From Mya arenaria (taxonomy: Eukaryota > Mollusca > Bivalvia > Myida > Myidae), in contig NC_069136.1 of NCBI RefSeq assembly GCF_026914265.1, forward strand, positions 14,281,856 through 14,345,855: a stretch of 64,000 nt of DNA, written 5' to 3'. Shown one piece after another: positions 24,691 to 36,879 of the stretch. The translations under genes and the position numbers were made by a program. The notes under the pieces are model-generated. The model was given only the letters and a program-made list of their open reading frames with translations, searched no databases and was not told the DNA's origin. Within the stretch, counting starts at the first letter, position 1; every line of letters starts with the position of its first letter.

Positions 24691-25420
24691 ATAAGACTAA
24701 ATGACTAAACAATAAACCAGTCCATTAGTTGAATAATTAAATTATATGATTTGTAATGTTCAGTCAACATTTAATGTATTGCACAAGCTCATGGTTGTTT
24801 AACATGTTAAACTTGTTAGGAATTAAATATCCAGTTAATAAACATATTATTCTTTGGGTTTAATTGCTGTAACGTTTGTTATTCAAATTAAATGACGCAA
24901 CATGTTCAAATGGTCAATTCAGCCCATTTCTAAATTTACCATTACCTGGTATGTTTGAATTGTGTTGACCAGGTGGATGAGGTTAATTTATATACATAGA
25001 AAAAACATGATTATTTCATTTGTAGTACCGGTAATTCTTTTGCAAGGCCCAGAATCACGCAATGCATATCATTTGGTAAACAACACATTTTTCAGGCATG
25101 TGGGAAAAGGCTGTGACCTGTACTTTTGTTTTTAAACTAATATACGATACATTTAAGGAGGTTGCAATTATAAGTAACTTCTACTTCAATGAAATCGGCT
25201 CGGGTTCATATAAATCAGAAAAAGAAAGATACAGAAATCAAAATGTTATATACTTAATACTCTGTGTACAGCACTGATGATGATTGAATAACTGGTTATA
25301 TACAAAACATTCCATATAATTTACATTGCATCAGGGACCCACCATCATCTTCAGTTTAAGGGGTTTCATGCGCTGCAGATCCTTGACATGTGCAAGCTGC
25401 TATTGCCCTTCTCTCCATTT

Positions 25421-26800
25421 CTATCTCATTGGCTGCAGGCTGAAATTTTTTAGTCTGCTTAGCACATCATAGCCACTTGGCAGAAGGTGGAATGAATTAA
25501 TATTAACTTCAGTTATTATTATATGCAGTTATGACAGTATACTATCCAATGTTCTTCTATTACTTTTGATGAAAGGTTCTCTTCAAAGGACAAAAATGAT
25601 AATCACAATTCTAATTGAAAAATATTTGTAAGTCATTACATGTATGTGTACCTTTTTTTCTCACAACAAGAAGTCTGCACAGTTCAAACATTTATACGTT
25701 CTTAATGTTGTTACTTGGGATGCCTCCTAGGATGGCTCAAGGCACCTGCAGAGAAACAATACTTGTCAGATAGAATATGCATTCATATTCAAAACATTGG
25801 TTTATACACTCTTTTTTTATCTCACTATTTGGACCAAATATAATACCATAGTTTTATGATAAACATTAGGTTTATCTTTAAAGATCTTCCAACATATATT
25901 TATCCATATAAAGCACATAAACAAGGCAACCTGAAACTTAAGGATTTGATAAGAAATCCTCAAGTTTGTAAGCAGACAAAGTTAATTTGGCAATATTTGG
26001 ACACATTGGTTAGAGTCTCATTGTCAATTAATGAAATAAATCAAATATAGAAATCTCACTTTCAGATAGCTTTGAACATAACTGTAAACGAGAAGTTGAG
26101 CTAGACACAGGAAAGGACAGTGCGATTTTAATTTTTTTCACTCTCGGGGGCATAAAAAATACACCTCAGAAATCAGTGAGATAAATTGGTTTTACTTTAA
26201 CTTACCCATAAGAACTCGATCAGGCCAAAGAACATTTGGATTCCTCTTCACAAAGAATGGTGGGAATGAAAGATGGTGTGTACTGTCCCTTCTGATGCAC
26301 TGTATACAGGAATGATACATGTCTATTAATCATTGTTATCACTAACTACATGAAACATGGCTTGAAACGGGCCAATTTCAGCACAATTAAGAGAAAATAA
26401 ACAATATTTATATGCCCATAGAAAAATTGTTTGTATTTTGAAAGTCATTTTGAAACTCATATTCTTCACAAAATTGCAGTGTCCATTCATTTTCACTTAA
26501 GGCTTGATGGGATAAAATAGTTTTGAAACTATACCATTGAATTGCTTCCAATATTTTGGCTTTCCATGTCAAATATTTATTGTTATCATAGATGCAAATA
26601 AGTCATTGCCTTAACACAAAAGTAAGTACCTAAACAAGTAAATAATCAATTGAAAAGAACTCATATTGATAATTGGCTCCAAATGTAATCTTCTGTAAAA
26701 ATCAACCTTGCCTTTGTGAGCATATCCCTGGATCTTTCCTGTGATGTTCCATCCTGAACATACTTTGGCTTTCACCATTCTGGAAATGCGGACAATGGGC
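25421..26800 (-). CDS. Possible 3' exons of an unidentified minus-strand gene
   Basis: Four short open segments have splice signals and agreeing phases: 26800-26707, 26299-26206 (donor ATGG/GTAAG), 25745-25715 and 25454-25421, with a TAG stop. Readable peptide includes RISRMVKAKVCSGWNITGK, GYAHKGK, FPPFFVKRNPNVLWPDRV and ALSHPRRHP. I do not recognise the family. The donor of the first exon (GTTGAT) is weak, and upstream exons were not found. A candidate first exon lies near 31790-31860, where the minus strand reads AAAATGGCTGCC, but that ATG meets a stop after three codons. A repeat-derived open stretch is an alternative. Confidence 0.3.
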
Positions 26801-26979
26801 CTGTAACAATTCAAAACAAAATTTTACAACTATAATATTAAATTGGGGTGGGGCATCATTTCAAGATCTGTTCAAAGACACAATTAAATCAGTGCCTGAA
26901 TGTACAACAAGGCAATCCAAAGGACAGCTATATCCCCTGCAAATAACATTCTCGGATATCTGAACATAACGATATTTGT

Positions 26980-27445
26980 TATTCATATTGTGTGTACTAA
27001 GTGTAGGACCTTTAAATGTTAGATGTGACCTTGACCATTGAGTTATGGACACAGGTCAAGGTCACTGCAAATCATCCCAATGAGGACACATTTCTACCAG
27101 GTAATATGGTAATCCATTCCTGCAAGTTATACTCCAGACACGAGCATGTGTACTATGGCCTTTAAATGTCAGATGTGACCTTGAACATTGAGGTTTGGAC
27201 CTGGGTCAAGGTCACTCCACATCATCTCAATGACAACATTTGTAAAAAGTTATATGGTACCCATCAATGCATTTGAAATATGGACCCGGATCAAGTTCAC
27301 TGCACATCGTCTCAATAAGGACAACATTTGTACCAAGGAAAATGGTAATCCATTAATGCATAAGTAAGTTAAAGCCCGGACACGAAATGTTATGGACAGA
27401 CAGACGAAATGCATTCCTATAATCCTCTCCCCACTCTGTTGCGGG
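26980..27445 (+). repeat. Tandem ~140-bp repeat units ending in GCGGGGGAATAAAA
   Basis: About three diverged units share TTAGATGTGACCTTGA, CAAGGTCACTGCA, CATC(T/G)TCTCAAT, GGTAATCCATT and a final GGACAGACAGACGAAATGCA before CTCCCCACTCTGTTGCGGGG. A dispersed repeat; non-coding. Confidence 0.7.
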
Positions 27446-27532
27446 GGAATAAAATCAGAAACTTTTTAACAATCACCATTCAATGTCCGTGGACTGGAGT
27501 TACAAATTCAAAAATATTACAACTTAAAGCTG

Positions 27533-27874
27533 CACTCTCACAAATTTACCGTTTTTACAACTTTTTTATTATTTGTCTTGGAATTAGCAAACTTTTGTGT
27601 CAATATCTGCAAACCAGTGATGAAAGACCGTTGGCAAAATGTCACATCGCAGATTTTCATATTTCCATTCCAAATTTAATGTTTTATGGCTTAGACGATT
27701 TAAAAAAATGCATAAACATCAATTTTGGAGAGGAAATATGAAAATCTGCCATCTGATCTTTTGTCATCAGTCTTTTATTACTGGTTTTCTGATATTTACG
27801 CCAAAAACTGCTCATTCCAAGACAAAAATAAAAAAGTTGTCAAAACGTTCAATCTGTGAGAGTGCAGCTTTAAG
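27533..27874. mobile_element. Full palindromic MITE (TTAAAGCTGCACTCTCAC family)
   Basis: The ends are TTAAAGCTGCACTCTCAC and GTGAGAGTGCAGCTTTAA. The whole 342 bp is a long imperfect palindrome, with TTTGTCTTGG mirrored by CCAAGACAAA and GCAGATTTTCATATTTCC mirrored by GGAAATATGAAAATCTGC. No coding content. A half copy lies at 6330-6520. Confidence 0.85.
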
Positions 27875-27914
27875 TCAATTTACAAAATATCAAGGTACTG
27901 AGTATCAGTGAAAG

Positions 27915-28075
27915 TGGCTTAAACTTTGGCTTTCAAGGGGCTTTCTCACGTAAGAAAAGTAAGATGCTGGGTTTCAAATTTGGCCACGCGGGTTTGAACC
28001 CAGTCTCCGACACATTTTTTTTATATCAAAGCGTTACACATTCTATTCGATAATTGTCCAGACATCAGATGGTCA
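27915..28075 (+). repeat. Fragment of the TTAAAGGG tRNA-core element, with box-B-like sequence
   Basis: GCGGGTTTGAACCCAGTCTC then CGACACA is the same box-B-like stretch seen, inverted, at 36511-36535. It is followed by ATATCAAAGCGTTACACATT and AATTGTCCAGACA, which match the arm of that element. Confidence 0.65.
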
Positions 28076-28320
28076 AAAAACCCAGTAACTTCTCAAAAAC
28101 AGCATAGAAATTTCCTTGTGAGCTACCATGAGGCAGATCATTTATAATGAAGATAAACCCAACAATTATGTCACATCACTGACATAAGCACAGTTTACCT
28201 GTTTAGAAATAGCACATAATGGGTTCCCAGTTAAAAAAAAGCATGGAATGATATGACCTTGCAAGTCATGTGATCATTTCATATCTTAAACTCAACTTTA
28301 AAGCATTGTAGCAATACATA

Positions 28321-28513
28321 TAGCCCGGAATTAACATAACTGAGTTTTCCCATGCCGGTACAAATAAAAGGTGAATTTCAAGCTATTGAAATGCATGTAA
28401 CAGTCCAATGACTCTATTGTTTCCAAAGTAAAGTGTATATATTACAACGGTTTAATTTTGTTTGTACCGGAGGATTAGGTTGGGTAAACCAGAATAGCTA
28501 TAATTCCGGGCTA
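28321..28513. mobile_element. Short MITE with TAGCCCGGAATTA terminal repeats
   Basis: The ends are TAGCCCGGAATTA and TAATTCCGGGCTA, and the arms also mirror CCGGTACAAA. Length is about 193 bp and it is non-coding. TA at both outer edges would fit a TA target duplication. Confidence 0.75.
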
Positions 28514-29499
28514 CAACTATTTGCTGTGACTTTCAGCAGAGTTGACCTTCACTGTGTCTATGTCGTGACTAGCCTTTCAGTATACTAACCAAATCTGTGA
28601 TATTTATATATATAATATATGCAAATTATATAGATGAAAAGCATTCCTTTGGCTGCCATTTTAGAGCACCTGCTGACACTGTATAGAAACACCAAACCTA
28701 ATTGTACCCAAAGACAAAGCAATAATAGTTCCCATAATTGGGTATTGGAACCATGAGTTCACTGGACCACTTTATTGACTTTTACAGCAGGGTATGTATT
28801 GATCTGTAATTCATTTTTTTTTCACAACAATATATAAAAGTTATGTAAATTCTAGACAATATTTTTAATTGTGTGCAATTGTATTATGCGGTGTCCCTTT
28901 AAAAGATTAATAGTTTCATATCTAAATCATGCTCCAGTAAGAGTACTTAATTCTTTTAGGTATTGGATTTGTATCAACGCTGTTAATAAAACAGTACTGT
29001 CATATAATGAATACCACTGACACCAAAATGTGTGATTTAGGTGTATAAAATAGTGTTTTTGTTTACTAAATATGTGTCTGTTTTGATGGATTTCTCCAAC
29101 TGTTTGAACAAACTAGTTTGGTCGTTAGCTAGTGAAAAGGAGTATAAACATTGTTTCACTAAAAGCAATATATAGGTACCCTATGACTTGATATCAATAT
29201 TATTCATGTTTGAAGTGTGTGTGGACATTTTTCAAAAAAAAGAAAAGATTACTATTACTATCTTTTGACTTTTCAATGTTATAACCCTAGAGGGTATTTA
29301 GCCTTTCTCGTATGCAAGGCTCACGCCTGTCATTTTTCGGCTGTGAATTTTAACAAATTCACAGACAGGCTGAAAAACAGACATTTTTTTTCAAGTATTC
29401 TGTTTGTCATGTATAGTATACTATGAGAAATTCGTCCCTCAAACTGTCTGAAGAGTGACAATATTAAATTTTTGAAAAAGATGATCACACAAGTTAAAT

Positions 29500-29560
29500 T
29501 GCACCAGTCAATTGTAACAACAAATTCCCAGGTCTGGGGGGGAAACCAATAACTGGTGCA
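29500..29560. repeat. Poly-C MITE, internally deleted copy
   Basis: Both ends remain (TGCACCAGTCAATTGTAACA and AACTGGTGCA) around CCCAGGTCTGGGGGG. Almost the whole core is gone. Confidence 0.6.
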
Positions 29561-30445
29561 TTGCATGCCACTTCCATGAGACAGAATTGTCATATTCGGA
29601 GGCAATTGTGCAGAGACCATGAAAAATACCGTCATGTTTACATGATGAAATTAGACTTGGAAGATAAACAACCCTGAATGCTTTATTTAACATGAACACC
29701 TTGAGACAACCACCTTATAAAATAGAAAAAAATAGAAAAAGATGTAGCAAAAGGCAGATGTGGGAAACAAGAGTCCAGGTGCAATACCCTAGCTCTTTTA
29801 CAAAGAGACCCCTTAGTTCCTTCACGGGCTAGGTGTGAAGCACTGATACACAGGTGCAACTTACCTAGACTAAACCAGTACTGAATACACCACTTTTTCA
29901 AGCACTACACTGCCAGGCACCAGACAAGGGAGCTACATGTACTTGTACCAACTTTTAAAGTATTTCAGTAAGAAGTGGCTTGGGAGTTTGAACCCTGACC
30001 TCCAACTCCTTAGGCGGACAACTTTACAACTGGGCATCGGAGACAGTTATAGATATCTACCGGCAGTATTTATTTACTGTGACAATTCACAAACATGTCT
30101 TTTTCATTTCTTAACTCCTGTGTACATGGTTGTAAACATCAGTTTTTTGGAGCATTTTAAATGTTTGACAACTATTTCCTCATGATAAATTGTTTTATTT
30201 TGTCCCATTACATGACAAGCAACCAACAATGTGGCTCTTACTTCTAAATAGAAGATTCTGATGTTGGTGATGAAATTCACATACCGTGACGTCAACTTTC
30301 ATATAACCTGTTCTAATAGCCCCACAATAACTTACTGAGATGAAAAGAATTCAAACAGGAGTTATAGCAGGGCAGCTTAAAGAATAATTATGACATTACT
30401 GGTTGACCATATGTGGTATATTTCCAAACAGGGCACAAATACTGA

Positions 30446-30732
30446 TCACCTACTAATTGTAACCAGCCCCCCCCCCCCAGGTCTGACTTTCGGTCCAGCC
30501 AACCCCGGGTAAAATCCCCGCCCTGCGGGGACAAACTGATGTTTAAACCCCGGCCAAATGCCCCCGCACCCCAGAGACTCTAAATAACGCCCAATCTCGG
30601 CTTAATATGGCCCTATGACAAAACCACCACGGTCACCTGGCCCTGCGGGGTCACCTGGAAAGTAAAAACACGGCCCTTTCCCCCGGTATACCCCAAGACC
30701 TGGGGGAACCGTGGTTACAATTGACTGGTGCA
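30446..30732. mobile_element. GC-rich poly-C Harbinger-type MITE, copy 4
   Basis: The right end GGTTACAATTGACTGGTGCA is intact; the left end is eroded to CTAATTGTAACC followed by a C run. The core shares CCAGCCAACCCCGGGTAAAA and ACTTTCGGTCC with the copy at 31001, in the same orientation. Confidence 0.8.
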
Positions 30733-31000
30733 TTATTTGATGAATACAGGGCTTGCCTTGGTCATTAATTTCATCTTGTTTGTCGAGTACTTTTTAAAAA
30801 AAAAAATGCCATTTAATGTAAATACGCTTAAAAATCATAATGTAGCACACGCGGGAATGACCTCAGAAGATTCATGTGCATTTTTGAGGTTTTGTGGTTA
30901 TGTTAACTTCAAGATATTTATAAATATAAATAATCTTAACATTTGAATTGCAATTGTTCCAAAAAACATTTGAAACAATAAATAACTTGAGTGAGGCTTA

Positions 31001-31318
31001 TGCACCAGTCAATTGTAACCATGCCCCCCCCCCCCCTCCCTTTCTGGGGGATAGCGGGGATTTTGACTTTCAGCCCAGCCAACCCCAGCTAAAATCCCCG
31101 CCCTGCGGGCACAAACAGATGGTAAGATCCCCGCCAAATGCCCCTGTCCGCCAGGGACCCTAGGTATATTTAAAGCGAAGACAAAACCACCTCATTCACC
31201 CGGCACTGTGGGGCCACCTGAAAGGTAAAAACACGGCCCATTTCCCCAGCTATCCCTGGTATATACCCCACCCACACCCCCGGACCTAGGGGGGCCGTGG
31301 TTACAATTGACTGGTGCA
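31001..31318. mobile_element. GC-rich poly-C Harbinger-type MITE, copy 5 (best ends)
   Basis: TGCACCAGTCAATTGTAACC starts the element and GGTTACAATTGACTGGTGCA ends it: a perfect 20-bp inverted repeat. TTA stands on both sides (30998-31000 and 31319-31321) as a 3-bp target duplication. The core is GC-rich with a C run of 14. No ORF. Confidence 0.85.
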
Positions 31319-31321
31319 TTA

Positions 31322-33334
31322 CAGTAGTGTTTATTCAAAATAGCATCGGTATGATTTATAATTGTATTACCATGCAAGGAAACAGTATATGTGCCCTCCA
31401 TAGCATAATTTAAATGGTGTTTTTCTTTTCATAATATGAACGATTTTTTTACATAAAAAAATATTAGGACGGGAATCTGTTGTCACATTAACCAAAGATG
31501 TTTCATACGAAATTTTAACTTACAACAAAAAAGATAAGTGTGAAACACTTAAAAAGTGTACGGATTTGTATCCTTAGCCTATATGTAGTCAAAGTAAAAA
31601 CATAAAAAGAACTAACAAATATTGAAATAAAAAACATCAATTATTATTTTGGAATTGGATCGATGCCATTTTCACCGTTGGCTACGACGCTAAACTCAAT
31701 TGAACAAAGTATTTAAATTACACACATTTAACACCACTTATCTTCTCATGATTTCATACAAACATGCAACCAAGTATGCGTAAGTCTCGTTACCGGCAAC
31801 ACATTTCCTTCTTCTAGGCAGCCATTTTTGTTACAGTCAGCATCACGGTAGTGTAGCACCGCGCATGCCCACACCACGTGACTATTTTAATATTCCATAT
31901 ATGGTAAAAACCGAAAAACTTACCACAGCCTAGTGTTAGAACCGAAATTTATTTGGTTTAAAGTGTTGGCAGGGTACGGGGGTTACTTCTCCAAGAAACT
32001 TTCTAGTTCGAAATAGTGCATTTTGGCTTATTGTATTACTCCTTTACCCCTAAACTGAAATAAAAAGTAAAAAAGGACGATTTTAGGGGAGGCACGCGCC
32101 GAATGCGCCCCCTATTCTATTTTGGTATTGTGTATACGAATCCTTGTCATTAAGCTGTAATTATTCATTAATCAGTAAGTATTGGGTTAAAACAAGATTG
32201 CTTTAATACAAATAATTAGGAAGTGTCAAATATTAAGCCAAACAAATAGCTAATTCAGAAATAGAATTATAGGATTGTTGCAAAGACCTATCTAGTTGCA
32301 TACCCTACTGCAATGTCCTTTTCTGTACTAAATAAATCTGGTGCTCATATGGTCCTTGTTCTTGAATAAAACTGAATTTAAGGGCCAACGCCCAAACCGG
32401 GATTCAGATTAACATCTAACTTATTGAAGAAAATGCAAATAAAGAAATATTCCAAATCTGGAATTCAAACATGATCCACATTACTGTGTTGAGGCGGGTG
32501 CCGTCGTGCCGCGGCTCCGCTTTTATTAGTGTTCAACCGTCAGTCCCCAATAATCAAAACCTCGAGTTCCAAAAAACAACAACACACGATTGAACGAGGT
32601 CACGGTCCATTGTTCTTGTCAAATATTATTCAAGGGACAAGGGCCTGCTTTGAACACTCGTATGTCATTAAAGTAAACGTACCGTCCGCCCGAGACACTC
32701 AATATATAGCACCAAGGGAAGGTGACACCGGCCTGGAGGTCAGGGCAGGCAGAAACAGCCTCAAAGTGGACCGCAAGCCTATACCCATGATCTATCTTTG
32801 ACCTTTTAACTGCAGCGAATTTGATATACGCTTTTAGAGCGGCTGAATTATAATAGTTAGCAACTTCTTTACATTTCATTTATTTCTCTTATCATAAATC
32901 ACATCGTAATTGGCATATTTTGTTTTGGCAACTTTCAACTTTGAAAGGTATGCTAAACAATCTTACCAAGATTATTGTATTAGTCTTTGTATTAGTGCGA
33001 TAATGAATAATTTATTTGTGGCACTTCTTTACGTCTATAAAAAGATGTTTTGATTGTTATTATGTTCCATGAACACTATCTACGAATGCCTGTCAATTTG
33101 TGCAACTCGTTAGGCTTGTAGAAGATTGAGGCTATAAGAATGATTGTGACAGGTTTATGTGTGTGCAAAATATTATGACAAAAGCGAGCTAATTAAGGAA
33201 TAGCTCCAATGACCCTTTTGTACAGTATCTTAAAGACCATCAGCTCGCACTATAACAACTGTCTAGACTCGGTATGAGAACTTATTTCTTTAAAAAAAAA
33301 CGGCAAATAAAACGTATAACTCTTTTTTAGAGAT
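31322..33334. other. Unassigned spacer
   Basis: No supported gene. An open stretch at 32529-32801 has no recognisable motif. The minus strand near 31790-31860 has promoter-like GC content and an AAAATGGCTGCC, but no usable frame. Confidence 0.45.
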
Positions 33335-33890
33335 TCGTAGGTCGTTGCAACGAGATACTTAGTCGTTTCAACGAATAACTAGGCCGTTTAAACGAGATAC
33401 GTAAATCTCTTGAACGAGATACTTTTTCGTTTTAAATGCCTAGTTTAAAGGCCTAGTTTAAGGCTTCTATAGGTGACCCCCCCCCCCCCTACACAAAAAA
33501 AAACACATAACAAACGTGTATTTGTACACAACCTCTGTTCATTGATCTTAATCTTTTTGCCAAATTGTCTTATCAGATCTCCAATCTGAGTATCCTGCTG
33601 TGCAGTTTGGCTGTTCTATTATAAAAAGGGACCCTAATAAGCCCCGAGCCAGTAAACGAATACACAGGAAATTGGCCCCTACTATGACACCAGTGCAATT
33701 AGCAGGAGATGTACAGTAGGGGATTATCATGCCATACATTCCTTAAAACTAGGGCTTTATATGAGGCTTAAACTAGGCCTTTAACGAGATACGTAAATCG
33801 TTTTAAGAGATTCTAAGTCGTTTTAAAATTCGTATAAACGAGATAAAAGGTCGTTTAAACCGAGATACGTACGCAAGTCGTTTTAACGAT
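33335..33890. repeat. Inverted-repeat element with clustered CGAGATACG motifs
   Basis: The left arm (33335-33470) and right arm (33745-33890) are inverted relatives. Each carries several copies of CGAGATACGTAAATC or close forms, separated by GTTTTAA / GTTTAAACGAG, and an inner AGGCCTAGTTTAAGGC. The 270-bp core between them has a C run at 33478-33490 and no gene. Confidence 0.6.
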
Positions 33891-34006
33891 ATATTGCAAC
33901 TAAGTAAAACAAAAGTAAATTGCACATTTTTTTTATTCTTTTGGATATAACAGACGAGGCTCCTCAAGTATACCTGTATAATTAGAAAACGCATCACAAC
34001 GTTTGT

Positions 34007-34009
<3 letters not shown>

Positions 34010-34057
<48 letters not shown>
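34010..34057. repeat. (TA)n microsatellite
   Basis: About 23 uninterrupted TA units. Confidence 0.95.
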
Positions 34058-34058
<1 letters not shown>

Positions 34059-35422
34059 TCTTCTTTTTAACACATTTTCAGGTCGTGTTAGGACCAGCTG
34101 AGCACCACCCGGGATAGGGCAGTGTCGAGCTACCGAATGGGTTGTAAAATGTAGTAAATATGCACATACAATTCTCGATCAGCAATACATAGTTGAATAT
34201 TGAAGCTTTTTTTTGGCAATTGTAGCATTTCCTCGCTAGTTTGGATCGAAGCCACACATGCATTACTGGGATGAAAGGAGAACACATATACCACTTGACC
34301 TTTTTGATGTAGTGACTCAAGATAATTCGCTTTAATAACTCAAGACATCGCACGGAGATAAAAAGAATCATGACTAGAATATATATAGATATATATTTAA
34401 GCGGAATAAGAAACCTAAAAAACTAGTGTATACGGCATGTGTTGTTTTTATTTGACTCTTGAGCGCAGTGTTACACTCGTGGGGAAATCTACCCAAGCGA
34501 CAACTTTGTGTATATAAACGTAAATATAACCTCGTTGGTAAATTTACCCTCGGGGGCGAACAACCCCAAAGTCTCGAAGTTGGGTATATTTACCTCCCTT
34601 GGTTTTTAATTTTTTATACGCGACAATTGATTTGCCCATTGGTGTATTTTGATAAGGGCAGAATTTAACAGTAAATAATTGACAAATTAAAACAAAATCA
34701 AGTAAATAAATGATTTGAAAAACAACTTTAATTCACACGTTTATGAAATATCTCGGCAGACGGTTTCTTCAAAAGACTGAAATGTTTGAAGTACAATGTG
34801 TGTGTCTGATTCCATTTTTTTTTTAATTTGGCCATTTTCTGCTGATTTTCTGAAGTTGTCAACTTTAAACACATTCTTACTTTTTATTCGTTTTCCAAAA
34901 AGGCAAACATGAATACGTGCGTTGTTTTTAGGGTATGACTTGACATTTTTCTTTTCCTTATTATTTTCCCGTAAGTACTGCAAAATAATATTCCTAATTG
35001 AATAAGAGTTGTATGAAACAATTTATTTTAAACATTAGGATTCTTTTCCTTATTATTGTCCTGTAAGTATTGCAACATAATATACCTAATCGAATAAGAG
35101 TGGTATTGATTACAGATATTGATTCAATATCCAGGAATATTAGCTTTATCATACTACAAAAGTACTTATTGCCATAATTTGTTTGCATTTATTTTTTTAA
35201 ATGTCCAATTTTCTCAATTTTGATAATAAACACACAAACATCCCGTCCTTACAATACCCCTGAGACCAATTTGCCCACGTTTATTTAATTGCCCCAGGTG
35301 GTGGCAATTCGCCCCATCGTCAATTGTTCGGCATATTAAGGGCAACACTAATTATTTATACATTTTGACCAAGGACGCTTACGTTCAATGAAAGATTGGT
35401 AGCCTGATTTAGTAATACATGA
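34058..35422. other. Unassigned spacer
   Basis: AT-rich, with no supported gene. A diverged direct repeat of about 110 bp is visible at 34925-35090 (CTTTTCCTTATTATT then CTGTAAGTA/TTGCAA forms). Its function is unknown. Confidence 0.4.
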
Positions 35423-36167
35423 ACAGTCGAAACTCGTTGGCTCGATATCTCATGGCTCGATATCCTCGTTGGCTCGAACCAAATTAAAAGGACCGATTTT
35501 TATTTACTCTTTGTTCATATAAATTTCGATCGGATGGCTCGATATCTTGAGGGACAATATTTCTCCACGCTCGAAGTCGTTTTCGCGGTCCCAAAAGAGA
35601 ATTTCACACTTTGATATGGTTGCTTGGGTCGATGTTATTTTCGCGGGTTCAGTTAAGAATCTCACACCTTGATTTGTTTGATTGGCTTAATTTAGCACAA
35701 GGCGCTAATCGATTAAAATTGCTTGACTGATATTATAATCATTATCGAATTTAAATGTTTTAACAGTTTGAATAAACATGCCATCACTTTAAACTCTGTC
35801 TCTAATTGTTTTCCATCCCTAAATTACTATGCATTTTGATATAACTATTAAGCTATGTTTGTGTTACCCACTGTTTACAATTGCTTGTTTTCACATAAAT
35901 GTATTTTTATTATAAATAAAAAAATAAAATGATATTTTGTAAAAACGAATAAGTCATATTACGAAATTTAGGGTGCGTAACTATGCCCATAAAAACTCTT
36001 CCTTCTCTTGCGGAGATAGCGTAGCCAATAACAAACGAGGTAAATAAGACTTTATGTAACAAATGAAAAAATAACATTCTGTAAGCAATCCTGCTTGGCT
36101 CGATATTCTCGAGGCTCAAAGTACTTTGGCCGGTCCCGAGGATATTGAGCCATCGAGTTTCGACTGT
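35423..36167. mobile_element. Non-autonomous pogo/Tigger-like element
   Basis: The ends read ACAGTCGAAACTCGTTGGCT and, inward from the right, ACAGTCGAAACTCGATGGCT. Both continue with GGCTCGATAT-type subterminal repeats. The CAGTCGAA start is typical of the pogo/Tigger branch of Tc1/mariner, and the right flank shows the expected TA. The 745-bp body has no transposase frame. Confidence 0.75.
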
Positions 36168-36377
36168 ATAGTGAAATGGTATAGGTAATATGGTATGCGA
36201 CAATTTAGCTTTAAAAACCTCGCAAATACAATAGATCTTGTAAGACTTAAGAATTTAGACTTTTCCGTTTGAATACAAATGAAAGCTCATGATCATTCAC
36301 GCCCTAAATAAAACATACTCTGTAAATTTGCTAAACTAATAAAATGTCAATACTTTCCATCACTCTCTCAAACCCGT

Positions 36378-36879
36378 TAAAGGGACTGTACACCAGATTT
36401 GCACCAAAAAAAGTTTTTTTCTGTAACGAATTTCAGGACAATTATCTAATAGAATGTTACGCTTTGATATCATAATTGAAAAAAAAGTACCAAAACGTAA
36501 AAAAAAACATTGTGACGGAGACCGGGTTCGAACCCGTGTCGCCAAAATTCCAGTCCAGCGTCGTATCCACTGAGCTACGACGGCTTACTCTATTTGGGTG
36601 ACATAATTAAGCTATACAACTACCTCGGTAATATCACGTGATAACACCAACTAGCCAATCACGCATAAGGAATGAATTCTACCCGGTAGACATACCCAGT
36701 AATCTTTTTTAATGGAAAAAATACGAAATAACTGCTAAACTTAAATAAATTGTAAACTACGTGGTGCTTTAGTTAAGAAGTTTCAATGCATTGTACACAT
36801 CAATGCCAAGTTAATGTCAGTTTTCGACAGTTTTCTTTTTTTTTTCGCCATTTTATCATACGGAGTACAGCCCCTTTAA
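36378..36879 (-). mobile_element. TTAAAGGG terminal-repeat element with internal tRNA-like core
   Basis: The outer ends mirror each other: TTAAAGGGACTGTACACC and, inward from the right, TTAAAGGGGCTGTACTCC. Inside, on the minus strand (36511-36584), is a tRNA-like segment with box A TAGCTCAGTGGATACG and box B GGGTTCGAACCC. Its acceptor-stem ends do not pair, so it is not a working tRNA gene. A second copy of the same layout is at 39773-40258, and fragments lie at 6915-7060 and 27915-28075. Confidence 0.75.

Larger units (their letters stand above)
22931..25420. other. Intergenic spacer with MITE and short repeats
   Basis: Apart from the elements at 23338-23675 and 24245-24690 and a short AT microsatellite near 24048-24070, I see no gene or structure. 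Confidence 0.5.

Noticed and set aside
32529-32801. 90-codon open frame on + with an ordinary composition
   Set aside because: No domain, no exon borders and no repeat support; an overlapping frame on the other strand is equally long.
36511-36584. Functional tRNA gene on the minus strand
   Set aside because: Box A and box B are good, but the acceptor-stem halves do not pair and the anticodon arm is poor. The segment is the core of a repeated element.
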